Source: Bacillota bacterium (lineage in GTDB: Bacteria > Bacillota > Clostridia > Oscillospirales > Acutalibacteraceae). From it: a DNA stretch of 56,789 bases. Both the position numbers and the translations under genes were made by a program. The stretch is from assembly GCA_021771115.1 (NCBI GenBank), contig JAETPP010000003.1, positions 1 to 56,789 on the forward strand, in the 5' to 3' direction. Under the pieces are notes generated by a model. That model saw only the letters and a list, made by a program, of their open reading frames with translations, searched no databases and was not told the origin of the DNA. This document shows, piece by piece, positions 19,448-29,787 of the stretch (the first letter of the stretch is position 1; the number at the start of each line of letters is the position of its first letter).

Positions 19448-20656
19448 TCAATCGTCTAAAACGCCGTGCATGGGATTGTTCTTCATGGGCGCGGTAGGGG
19501 CATACCTTGTCTGCATGGGCAGATAGGCTTTTGTTTCACAGGAGCGGGAGAAGCCGGTCATGAGCTCCAGCACGTGGCGCTGCTGCTGATAGCTAGCCCG
19601 GTATTCCCGTCCGGTGCGCAGAGCTTTGCACAGATCGGCTAAGCCAAGCCCGCGGCTGTTCTCCGCATAGTCATACAGCAGGGGCATTTCCTTCCAGCCT
19701 GCGTAAAAGTCCGGTACGCCGTGGCGTGCAAGTCCCGGGTCTGTTTTGGGGGCGGCCGCGGCGTCCTCCGGGCGCAGGAGCAGCACCGGCCCGCCGAAGG
19801 TGTTGGGATCGGGCACCATCAGGCTGCCTTTGGTGCCATACACCTCAAACCGGGCCTGAGCGGTATAGTGCACATCGAAGGTGGTGAACACCTGGGCAAT
19901 GGCTCCATTGGAAAATTCAATGTTTCCGGCAAGATAAGTATCCACATCCACATCGATCGTTTCACCGTGATGGGGCTCGGAGGTGATAAGCCGCTGGGAA
20001 AAGGATTTTTTGGTCATTCCCATTACGCCTTTGGCTTCCCCCAAAAGCTGCACGAGAGCGGTGATATAGTAAGGCCCCATATCCAGCATGGGGCCGCCGC
20101 CCCGTTTGTAGTAAAATTCCGGGTCCGGGTGCCAGGTTTCGTGACCATGGCAAACCATGGCACAGCTGGCTCCTACAAGGTCTCCGATCATGCCGTCTTC
20201 AATGAGCCTGCGGGCGGTTTGGATCCCCGCGCCCAGAAAGGTGTCCGGAGCTCCGCCCAGAAGCAGGCTCTTCTGTTCCGCCAGGGCGATCAGCTCGTTC
20301 GCTTCCTCCATATCCACGCCAAGGGGCTTTTCAGAGTAAACGTGCTTTCCGTGAAGCAGCGCCTGCTTTGTCACTTCAAAATGCTCATAGGGCCGGGTGA
20401 GGTTCAGCACCACTTCTACCTCAGGGTCCTCAAAGGCCTCCAGCATATCCCGGTAAATTTTCGGCTGCGGCGCCTGGGCGCCTTTTTCGATCTCGCCCTT
20501 TACATAGGCCGCGCCTTGCTCCGCCCGCTCCGGGATCAGGTCACACAGACCAATGAGTTCAATTTCCCGGAAAGTGTTTGTGATGTTTTGCAGGTAAATG
20601 CCGCTGATCGCGCCAACGCCGATCATAGCCACCTTTACCGGCTGGTTGTTTTTCAC
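19448..20656 (-). CDS. Gfo/Idh/MocA family oxidoreductase
   Basis: VKVAMIGVGAISGIYLQNI (NAD-binding), GKHVYSEKPLGVDMEEA, GGGPMLDMGPYYITALVQLLG. Confidence 0.92.
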   Translation of the reverse strand: MKNNQPVKVAMIGVGAISGIYLQNITNTFREIELIGLCDLIPERAEQGAAYVKGEIEKGAQAPQPKIYRDMLEAFEDPEVEVVLNLTRPYEHFEVTKQALLHGKHVYSEKPLGVDMEEANELIALAEQKSLLLGGAPDTFLGAGIQTARRLIEDGMIGDLVGASCAMVCHGHETWHPDPEFYYKRGGGPMLDMGPYYITALVQLLGEAKGVMGMTKKSFSQRLITSEPHHGETIDVDVDTYLAGNIEFSNGAIAQVFTTFDVHYTAQARFEVYGTKGSLMVPDPNTFGGPVLLLRPEDAAAAPKTDPGLARHGVPDFYAGWKEMPLLYDYAENSRGLGLADLCKALRTGREYRASYQQQRHVLELMTGFSRSCETKAYLPMQTRYAPTAPMKNNPMHGVLDD

Positions 20657-20918
20657 AAGACCTCATCCTTTCCTTTGGCAAAATACTGGCTCTATGACAA
20701 TGATAGCTCTTTCTTTCCTAGATTTCCTGCCATAATCTGGTATGTTTGTGCCATTTTATGCTGATTTTAGATCAGGCTTCCTTGTGAGGGCCAAGGCGGC
20801 TGTTTTGCGATGGATGTGCCATCAAATCACTGGGATTTTCCGGAAAGAGCGCTTTGCTCGGTTAATCACTTTTCTTTCGGGCAATACTACTTTCACCATT
20901 TTCGGCGGAGGTAGTTTT

Positions 20919-21296
20919 GTGAGTAAAGAAGGTTTGATTTTTTTGACGGGGAGCTGCGCCTATCCCACCCTGGAAATGATCTGGCGGGGGAGGACCCATT
21001 ATTCCATGGCGCTGGCGGGCGGTCTGTGCCTTTATTTGATCAATAAGGTGTGCTGCGAAAAAATGAGGGGAAGAAGGCTTTCCTTTCGCTGTGTGACCGG
21101 CTCCGCCATTATCACGGGAGTGGAGATGGCCACAGGCCTCATTTTTAATGATTTAATGGGCTGCAATGTATGGGACTATTCCGATATGCCCATGAATGTA
21201 ATGGGACAGATCTGCCTGCCGTATTCCATCCTTTGGTGCGGCCTTGCGCTGCCCGCCATGGCTCTGTGCGAGATCTGCAAAAAGACCGAGTTTTAG
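20919..21296 (+). CDS. Putative ABC-transporter type IV-like integral membrane protein (PF06541-like)
   Basis: SCAYPTLEMIWRGRTHYSMALAGGLCLYLINK...NDLMGCNVWDYSDMPMNVMGQICLPYSILW. GTG at 20919 with GGCGGAGG SD, shorter than the track ORF. Confidence 0.75.
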   Translation: MSKEGLIFLTGSCAYPTLEMIWRGRTHYSMALAGGLCLYLINKVCCEKMRGRRLSFRCVTGSAIITGVEMATGLIFNDLMGCNVWDYSDMPMNVMGQICLPYSILWCGLALPAMALCEICKKTEF

Positions 21297-21336
21297 CGGA
21301 ACTTACCTTCTGTGGTGAAAAATTCCCGAAAAAGGA

Positions 21337-21366
21337 TTGACATTTACAGGGAGATTGTGGTAGTAT
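21337..21366 (+). promoter_or_regulatory. Putative promoter of the tRNA-Ser genes
   Basis: TTGACA-N18-TAGTAT upstream of tRNA-Ser(TGA). Confidence 0.6.
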
Positions 21367-21384
21367 TATACCCGCACTGGATAT

Positions 21385-21473
21385 GGAGAGGTGTCCGAGT
21401 GGTTTAAGGAGCTAGTCTTGAAAACTAGTGATCCCGCAAGGGACCAAGAGTTCGAATCTCTTCCTCTCCGCCA
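21385..21473 (+). tRNA. tRNA-Ser (anticodon TGA)
   Basis: GGAGAGGTGTCCGAGTGGTTTAAGGAGCTAGTCTTGAAAACTAG...GAGTTCGAATCTC...CTCTCCGCCA; long variable arm. Confidence 0.96.
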
Positions 21474-21516
21474 CCTGTTTATTAGGTTACATAGATAGCG
21501 TATAGATTTTCACCAT

Positions 21517-21606
21517 GGAGAAGTACCCAAGTGGTGAAGGGGCTCCCCTGCTAAGGGAGTAGGTCGGGAAACTGGCGCGAGGGTTCAAATCCCTCCTTCT
21601 CCGCCA
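21517..21606 (+). tRNA. tRNA-Ser (anticodon GCT)
   Basis: GGAGAAGTACCCAAGTGGTGAAGGGGCTCCCCTGCTAAGGGAG...GAGGGTTCAAATCCCTCCTTCTCCGCCA. Confidence 0.96.
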
Positions 21607-21645
21607 AATAATGGGAACAGCCTTTTGGCTGTTCCCATTATTTTT
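21607..21645 (+). terminator. Terminator of tRNA-Ser(GCT)
   Basis: AATAATGGGAACAGCC-TTTT-GGCTGTTCCCATTATT, perfect 16-bp arms, followed by TTT. Confidence 0.9.
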
Positions 21646-21650
21646 ACAAA

Positions 21651-21772
21651 GAGGGATTTGAACCCGCGAGGGTCTGACCGTAAAGAAAATGTACCGGTGG
21701 TACATTTTTAGGTCAGAGCGGCGAGGAGGATACGACGAGCCATCTGGCATGAAATGCCAGGTCAAATCCCTC
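21651..21772 (+). other. Structured multi-branch element, candidate ncRNA or small mobile element
   Basis: Outer arms GAGGGATTTGA (21651-21661)/TCAAATCCCTC (21762-21772); inner TCTGACC/GGTCAGA with AAAATGTACC/GGTACATTTT; second hairpin CTGGCAT-gaa-ATGCCAG. Confidence 0.6.
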
Positions 21773-21782
21773 CTTCTCCGCC

Positions 21783-21830
21783 AAACAAAGAAAGAAGAAA
21801 TTCCTTTTGGAATTTCTTCTTTCTTTGTTT
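21783..21830 (+). terminator. Second perfect terminator-like hairpin after the duplicated tRNA 3' end
   Basis: AAACAAAGAAAGAAGAAATTCC-TTTT-GGAATTTCTTCTTTCTTTGTTT, perfect 22-bp arms. Confidence 0.8.
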
Positions 21831-22006
21831 AAGCATGAAAACGGAGTAACGCAGGGGACAGTAAACAGCAGAAGAGAAAAGTGCTTCCGCCTTTTCCTTT
21901 CTGTTTTTTATGCTCGGATTTCCTGAAAGGTTTGAATTGAAAAGCGAGAAAACTTTTCTTATCTTGCGCTGTTCCAGTAATATTTTGCCTTCCTGACCGG
22001 AATCGC

Positions 22007-22035
22007 TTGTATTTTCCTGAGAAGTTTCTTATAAT
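22007..22035 (+). promoter_or_regulatory. Putative promoter of galE
   Basis: TTGTAT-N17-TATAAT. Confidence 0.6.
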
Positions 22036-22109
22036 GAGGTTGTATCAGACAGGTACGTGTACGGGCAGAAGCTGGATCGAACAGAGGAACGGGAAAGGAT
22101 GATCTCACG

Positions 22110-23129
22110 ATGAAAATTTTAGTGACCGGCGGTGCGGGCTATATCGGCAGCCACACCTCTATCGTTCTGCTGGAGCAGGGCTATGATGTGGTGATCGTGG
22201 ATAACCTGTGCAACAGCAAGCGGATAGCGGTAAAACGTATCGAGGAGCTCAGCGGAAAACAGGTAGCATTTTATGAGTACGATGTTTGCGACAGCGAAAA
22301 AATGCGGGAAGTATTTGAAAAGGAAAAAATCGACGCCGTGATCCATTTTGCCGGGCTGAAGGCGGTGGGAGAATCGGTGGCGATTCCGCTGCGGTATTAT
22401 CAGAACAATTTGGAATCCACTCTTTCTCTCCTGCAGGTGATGAAAGAATTCGGTGTGCACAATTTTGTGTTCAGCTCCTCCGCCACCGTTTACGGCGATC
22501 CGGCCTCTGTGCCGATCCGGGAGGATTTCCCCCTTTCTACCACAAACCCTTACGGCACCACGAAGCTGATGATTGAACGGATCCTCACAGACTGTGCCCA
22601 CGCGGACCCGGAATTCAATCCCATTCTCCTTCGCTATTTTAACCCGGTCGGCGCCCATAAGAGCGGGAAAATCGGGGAAGACCCCAACGGAATCCCCAAT
22701 AATCTGGTTCCCTATATCACCCAAACCGCCGTTGGCAAGCGGGAAAAGGTGCATGTGTTCGGCAACGATTATCCCACGCCGGACGGCACCGGCGTAAGAG
22801 ACTATATCCATGTGGTGGATCTGGCAAAGGGCCACGCGGCTGCTTTGAAGCTCTTTGAAAAAGGCGCTTGTGGGCTGAAGGTCTATAACCTAGGAACGGG
22901 AAAGGGATATTCCGTTTTGGAAATGATAGAGGCGTTTTCCAAGGCAGTGGGAAAGGAGATCCCCTATGTGATCGACGGCAGACGCCCCGGCGATATCCCG
23001 GAATGCTATGCAGACTGCACGAAGGCCTGGGAAGAGCTGGGCTGGAAGGCGGAAAAGGATTTGGACGATATGTGCGCCGATTCCTGGCGCTGGCAGAGGA
23101 TGAACCCCAATGGATTTGAAGGCGAGTAA
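22110..23129 (+). CDS. galE: UDP-glucose 4-epimerase
   Basis: MKILVTGGAGYIGSHTSIVLLEQGYDVVIVDNLCNS, FSSSATVYGDP, NPYGTTKLMIE, HVVDLAKGHAAAL. Confidence 0.97.
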   Translation: MKILVTGGAGYIGSHTSIVLLEQGYDVVIVDNLCNSKRIAVKRIEELSGKQVAFYEYDVCDSEKMREVFEKEKIDAVIHFAGLKAVGESVAIPLRYYQNNLESTLSLLQVMKEFGVHNFVFSSSATVYGDPASVPIREDFPLSTTNPYGTTKLMIERILTDCAHADPEFNPILLRYFNPVGAHKSGKIGEDPNGIPNNLVPYITQTAVGKREKVHVFGNDYPTPDGTGVRDYIHVVDLAKGHAAALKLFEKGACGLKVYNLGTGKGYSVLEMIEAFSKAVGKEIPYVIDGRRPGDIPECYADCTKAWEELGWKAEKDLDDMCADSWRWQRMNPNGFEGE

Positions 23130-23688
23130 AAAACTGATTTTGGCCTCGGCCTCTCCCAGCCGGAAAATGCTCTTGGAGCATGCCGGTGTGGAATTTGAGG
23201 TGTTTGTTTCTGGTGTAGACGAAGCGGTCCCGCCGGAATATGATCCCGCGCAGACAGTGGAATGCCTGGCGGAAAGAAAAGGCGAGGCGGTTTTTCGCCT
23301 GCGCCCCGAAAGCACCGTGATCTCGGCGGATTCCGTGGTGAGCATCGACGGGCTGATCTTGGGAAAGCCGGAAAACGACGAGGCCGCCAAGGCGATGCTT
23401 CGCAGGCTTTCGGGCAGGACCCATGAAATTTTTACAGGGGTATGCCTGCTTTCCGGGGAACAGAAAGAGGTGTTCCACAGCGTCACCCAAGTTACCTTTT
23501 ACCAGCTGACGGACGAGGAGATCGGGGAGTATGTGGCCATGGGAGAATCCCGCGGGCGTGCCGGTTCCTACGGGATCGAGGGAAAAGGCGTAACGCTGGT
23601 GCGGTCTATTTGCGGCGATTATTCCAATATCGTCGGCCTGCCTGTAGCGGAAACACTGCGCAGGCTGAGAAAGCTGAAGGAGCGTTAA
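23110..23688 (+). CDS. maf: Maf family nucleotide pyrophosphatase
   Basis: LILASASPSRKMLLEHAGVEFEV, ISADSVVSIDGLILGKPENDEAAKAMLRRLSGRTHEIFTGV; overlaps the galE end. Confidence 0.93.
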   Translation: MDLKASKKLILASASPSRKMLLEHAGVEFEVFVSGVDEAVPPEYDPAQTVECLAERKGEAVFRLRPESTVISADSVVSIDGLILGKPENDEAAKAMLRRLSGRTHEIFTGVCLLSGEQKEVFHSVTQVTFYQLTDEEIGEYVAMGESRGRAGSYGIEGKGVTLVRSICGDYSNIVGLPVAETLRRLRKLKER

Positions 23689-23698
23689 ATAGGGAAAG

Positions 23699-23750
23699 GC
23701 ACAAAAACCATTCCCGCTGTGTAGTATAAAACAGCGGGGTGGTTTTGTGC
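23699..23750 (+). promoter_or_regulatory. Long hairpin spanning the yunB SD and GTG start
   Basis: GCACAAAAACCATTCCCGCTGT-N10-ACAGCGGGGTGGTTTTGTGC; near-complete pairing, no T-tract on either side. Confidence 0.6.
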
Positions 23751-24397
23751 GATACATATGGAAGCGGTATTTCCCTGCCCGATATCGTTCTCCGGCGGGA
23801 AGAAAAAAGCTGGTAAAAAAGCTTTTGGCAGCGGTTCTGCTGGTGCTGTGCTCCGGGGAAGCCGTGGCGGAAATGGGGCTTTTCTCCATTTCTCAAAAGC
23901 TTACGGAAACGGCGGCCAGAAGCTATCTTCTTTCCCATATGAGCCAGGCGGTGAATGAAGAGCTTCAGGCGGAGAAGAATGCTCTTGTAGACTTGAACCG
24001 GACAGGAAACGGAGAAATTTCCGCTGTCAGCGCAAATACGGCTGCGCTGAACGCCTTGAAGGCCGGTGTGCTTTCCAGGCTGGAAAAATCTCTGAACGGA
24101 ACGGTAACAGCCTGGATCCCTGTGGGGAGTTTGACCGAGATCGGCATATTCAACGGGCGCGGCCCTGGGGTGCCTGTAAAGCTGAAACTGGAAAGCTCTG
24201 TCGATGTATCTTTTCAAACAGAATTTTGCTCGGCGGGGGTCAATCAAAGCTGCCACCGCATTACCATGACAGTGACAGCCAGCGCCTATTCCCAGTCTCA
24301 GCGGTTTGAAGCGCTGGTAGAGGAGCATACGGAAACGGTTTTGGCGGAAACTGTTGTAATAGGAGAGGTGCCCGATGTGGCGCTGACGGAAAGTTAA
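23747..24397 (+). CDS. yunB: Sporulation protein YunB
   Basis: RYRSPAGRKKLVKKLLAAVLLVL TM start; ISAVSANTAALNALKAGVLSRLEKSL; TAWIPVGSLTEIGIFNGRGPGVPVKLKLESSVDVSFQTEFCSAGVNQSCHRI. Confidence 0.88.
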   Translation: MRYIWKRYFPARYRSPAGRKKLVKKLLAAVLLVLCSGEAVAEMGLFSISQKLTETAARSYLLSHMSQAVNEELQAEKNALVDLNRTGNGEISAVSANTAALNALKAGVLSRLEKSLNGTVTAWIPVGSLTEIGIFNGRGPGVPVKLKLESSVDVSFQTEFCSAGVNQSCHRITMTVTASAYSQSQRFEALVEEHTETVLAETVVIGEVPDVALTES

Positions 24398-24444
24398 GAA
24401 AGCGCTGATAAAATCTTGTGTACAAAGCCGTTAGGCGTGATTGA

Positions 24445-26475
<2,031 letters not shown>

Positions 26476-26491
26476 ACGGCGGAAAGGAAAG

Positions 26492-27736
26492 GTGTACACA
26501 ATGGAAGTAAGCTATCAGGAGCTTTATGGGAAAGAAGCGGAGGCTCAAAGGGATCGTTATACGGCGATCAAAGCAGGCTTTGAGGAACTGTTCGGCACGG
26601 CGGAAGGCGCGGAATGGTTCAGCGCCCCCGGCAGAACGGAGATCGGCGGAAATCATACCGACCACAATCACGGCCATGTGCTGACCGCCGCCGTGAATTT
26701 GGATATTGTCGGCCTTGCGCGGAAAACGGGAAACGATGTGATCCGGCTGAAATCCGCTGAATATGACAAGCTGGACCAGGTAGCCCTGTCTGATTTGTCT
26801 GCCAGAGAAGAGGTCAGCGGCTCTCAGTCGCTGATCCGCGGCATCTGCGCGAAATGTATCGAGCTGGGCTATCAGGTAGGCGGCTTTGACTGCTACACCA
26901 TAACCCGCGTATTGAAGGGCTCGGGGTTATCCAGCTCGGCGGCCTTTGAGATCTTGGTGGTGACCATCATCAATCTCCTGTTTAACGAGGGAAGGATCGA
27001 TCCTGTAACGGCGGCTATTATCGCGCAGTATGCGGAAAATGTCTATTTCGGCAAGCCCTCCGGCCTGCTCGATCAAATGGCAAGCTCGGTGGCGGGCTTT
27101 ACCTCCATCGACTTTCAGGAGCCCACAAAGCCCGTGATCCGCCAGGTGGATTTTGATTTTGCTTCCTGCGGCCATGCCCTTTGTGTGGTGGATACCGGCG
27201 GAAATCATGCGGATCTCACCGAAGAATACGCCGCGATCCCCGAGGAAATGAAAGAGGTGGCCGCTTATTTCGGAAAGGAATTTCTAAGGGAAGTGGACGA
27301 ACGGGAGTTTTACGGCAGCCTGCGGGAGCTGCGCCGGGCTGTGGGAGACCGCGCCGTGCTGCGGGCCATGCACTTTTTCGATGACGACCGGCTGGCGGTA
27401 AAGGAAGCAGACGCGCTGGAGGCCGGGGACTTTGAAGCCTTCAAGAAAATGATACATACCTCGGGACAGTCCTCCTACCAGCGGCTGCAAAATGTATTTG
27501 CCGTGGTCGCTCCCAGAGAACAGGGGATCTCTCTGGCGCTGGCTGTCAGCGAGTTCGTGCTGGGAGAGAACGGCGCCTACCGGGTCCACGGCGGCGGCTT
27601 CGCCGGTACGATCCAGGCGTTTGTTCCCCTGGAGAAGCTGAGCGAATACCAAAGCACCATGGAAAATGTTTTTGGGCCGGGAAGCTGCCATGTGCTTTCT
27701 GTACGGCAGTTTGGCGGCGTGAAAGTGATCCTGTAA
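26492..27736 (+). CDS. galK: Galactokinase
   Basis: SAPGRTEIGGNHTDHNHGHVL signature, LKGSGLSSSAAFEIL, VHGGGFAGTIQAFVP. Confidence 0.93.
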   Translation: MYTMEVSYQELYGKEAEAQRDRYTAIKAGFEELFGTAEGAEWFSAPGRTEIGGNHTDHNHGHVLTAAVNLDIVGLARKTGNDVIRLKSAEYDKLDQVALSDLSAREEVSGSQSLIRGICAKCIELGYQVGGFDCYTITRVLKGSGLSSSAAFEILVVTIINLLFNEGRIDPVTAAIIAQYAENVYFGKPSGLLDQMASSVAGFTSIDFQEPTKPVIRQVDFDFASCGHALCVVDTGGNHADLTEEYAAIPEEMKEVAAYFGKEFLREVDEREFYGSLRELRRAVGDRAVLRAMHFFDDDRLAVKEADALEAGDFEAFKKMIHTSGQSSYQRLQNVFAVVAPREQGISLALAVSEFVLGENGAYRVHGGGFAGTIQAFVPLEKLSEYQSTMENVFGPGSCHVLSVRQFGGVKVIL

Positions 27737-27887
27737 ACAGAACCTGGAAAAAGCTGGCAAAGATATGCCGGCTTTTTCTCTTTTTCTTGCAGTTTTCCCC
27801 TGAAAGTGTTATACTATATGGCGAACTTTTGCAAAAGCATTTCGGAATTTTGAGACGCCGAAACGCAGTGATAAGGAGGAGCCGCTT

Positions 27888-29300
27888 TTGGAGAATCGTG
27901 CTTTGGAGCCCCTTCCTTTTTTGGAGGAAGCTGCCGCCGCCATGAAGGCGCGGGCTATGGGAGATACCCCTATGGCGTATATCCGCACCTATGGCTGCCA
28001 ACAGAACGTGGCGGACGGCGAAAAAATCAAAGGAATTTTGGCGGAAATGGGCTTTTCCTTTACGGAAGACCCGGAGCTTGCCGATTTTATCCTCTTTAAT
28101 ACCTGCGCGGTACGGGAGCACGCGGAGGATCGGGTGTTCGGCAATGTTGGAGCGCTGAAAAACGTAAAACGCCGGCATCCCTCCGTTATGATCGCCGTGT
28201 GCGGCTGTATGACGGAGCAGGAGCATATTGCACAGCGGCTGAAAAAAAGCTTTCCCTTTGTGGATATCGTGTTCGGCACCCATGGGATCCACCGCCTGCC
28301 GGAAATGATGGCGGAGGCAGCTTCCAATTCCCAGCGTGTGTTTTTCCGCAGCGGAGAGGAAAGCGAAGTGCTGGAGGGACTGCCTGTTCGTAGAGACAAA
28401 ACCTGGCAGGCCTGGGTCACGGTGATGACCGGGTGTGATAATTTTTGTTCCTACTGCATTGTTCCTTATGTTCGCGGAAGGGAAAAGAGCCGACGGCCGG
28501 AGGAGATTTTTCGGGAATGTGAATCGCTTGTCCGGGCAGGCTATAAAGAGATCACCCTGCTGGGCCAGAATGTGAATTCTTATGGGAAAGGCCTTGCGGA
28601 GCCAGCGAATTTTGCGGAGCTTTTAAGACGCCTTGACAGCATAGAGGGGGATTACCGCATTCGGTTCATGACCTCCCACCCGAAGGACGCTTCGAAAGAG
28701 CTGTTTGATGTGATGGCGGAAAGCCGCCATATCCCGCACTGTATCCATTTGCCCTTTCAGTCCGGAAACGACAGGGTGTTACAGGAAATGAACCGCCGGT
28801 ATACCCGGGAACAATATCTTTCTCTGATCCGTTACGCGAAAAGCGTGATGCCGGATATCAGCTTTACCTCCGATGTGATCGTGGGCTTTCCCGGGGAAAC
28901 CTACGAGGAATTTCAGGATACCCTGTCGCTGATTGAAGAGGTGGAATTTACCAACTTGTTTACCTTTATCTATTCTCCCAGAAAGGGGACAAAGGCCGCC
29001 GATATGCCGGATCCTGTTTCTCACAAGGAAAAAACCGAATGGTTTGCCGAGCTGCTTCGGGTGCAGGAAAAAATCGCTTCCCGGCGCGGGCAAAAGATGG
29101 TGGGAGGAAAAGAGCGGGTTTTAGTGGAAGGCAGAGACGAAAAGTCAGGTCTGCTTTCCGGCAGAACGGCAGGCGGTTTGATCGTTCTGTTTCCCGGCGA
29201 AGACAGCTCGATCGGAAACTATGCCGTTACAGAGGTCATGGAAGCCAAGGGCTTGCAGCTGAAAGGTGCTTTATGTCCTGCTGAAAACGGCAGCAAATAG
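27888..29300 (+). CDS. miaB: tRNA-2-methylthio-N6-dimethylallyladenosine synthase
   Basis: YIRTYGCQQNVADGEKIKGIL, FNTCAVREHAEDR, radical-SAM MTGCDNFCSYCIVPYVRGREKSR, TRAM domain. Confidence 0.97.
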   Translation: MENRALEPLPFLEEAAAAMKARAMGDTPMAYIRTYGCQQNVADGEKIKGILAEMGFSFTEDPELADFILFNTCAVREHAEDRVFGNVGALKNVKRRHPSVMIAVCGCMTEQEHIAQRLKKSFPFVDIVFGTHGIHRLPEMMAEAASNSQRVFFRSGEESEVLEGLPVRRDKTWQAWVTVMTGCDNFCSYCIVPYVRGREKSRRPEEIFRECESLVRAGYKEITLLGQNVNSYGKGLAEPANFAELLRRLDSIEGDYRIRFMTSHPKDASKELFDVMAESRHIPHCIHLPFQSGNDRVLQEMNRRYTREQYLSLIRYAKSVMPDISFTSDVIVGFPGETYEEFQDTLSLIEEVEFTNLFTFIYSPRKGTKAADMPDPVSHKEKTEWFAELLRVQEKIASRRGQKMVGGKERVLVEGRDEKSGLLSGRTAGGLIVLFPGEDSSIGNYAVTEVMEAKGLQLKGALCPAENGSK

Positions 29301-29328
29301 AATATAAAAACAGAAAGGAAAATAAGAA

Positions 29329-29736
29329 ATGGATATCATTGAATTGACAAGAGAGCTAGGCAGGCAGCTTCAGGCAGAGGAAAGCTATATCGCCATGCGT
29401 TCCGCGCAGCAGGCCTGCGATGAGGACGAGGCGCTGCAGGGGCTGATCGGTGAGTTTAATTTGAAGCGGATGGCCATCAATAACGAGGCGCAGAAGGACG
29501 ACAGAAACGAAGAGACCTTAAAGCGCTTAAACGAAGAATTCAGAGCGGTTTACGCGCAGGTCATGCAGAATGAAAACATGACGCGCTACAATGCGGCCAA
29601 GAATGAATTTGACGCGCTTTTGCAGCGTGTTACCGCGATCATCGGTCTGTGCGCTGACGGAGAGAACCCCGATACCTGTGATTATGACGCTGCCTCTTGT
29701 GGCGGCGATTGCTCTTCCTGCGGGGGCTGTCACTAA
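29329..29736 (+). CDS. YlbF/YmcA family regulator with Cys-rich C-terminus
   Basis: Helical YlbF-type body between miaB and mutS (the ymcA position in Bacillus); tail DTCDYDAASCGGDCSSCGGCH. Confidence 0.88.
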   Translation: MDIIELTRELGRQLQAEESYIAMRSAQQACDEDEALQGLIGEFNLKRMAINNEAQKDDRNEETLKRLNEEFRAVYAQVMQNENMTRYNAAKNEFDALLQRVTAIIGLCADGENPDTCDYDAASCGGDCSSCGGCH

Positions 29737-29787
29737 ATAGAAGGAATTTTACCGGGAAATCGGAAAGGGAAAGGATCGGGTAAAGCC

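Larger units (their letters stand above)
21586..21785 (+). repeat. 23-bp direct repeat of the tRNA-Ser(GCT) 3' end (21586-21608 and 21763-21785)
   Basis: CAAATCCCTCCTTCTCCGCCAAA occurs twice exactly, 177 bp apart. Confidence 0.95.

Noticed and set aside
20742-20918. N-terminal extension of the PF06541-like ORF
   Set aside because: A GTG with a good SD at 20919 begins the recognisable domain; the upstream part has no matching sequence character.
21487-21765. 92-aa minus ORF containing RRRRDLNPRASFPTYSLSRGAPSPLGYFSM
   Set aside because: This is the reverse complement of tRNA-Ser(GCT) plus the downstream element; a classic spurious antisense-tRNA ORF.
22717-23889. 390-aa minus-strand ORF across galE, maf and yunB
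   Set aside because: Runs antisense through three good genes; no domain recognised.
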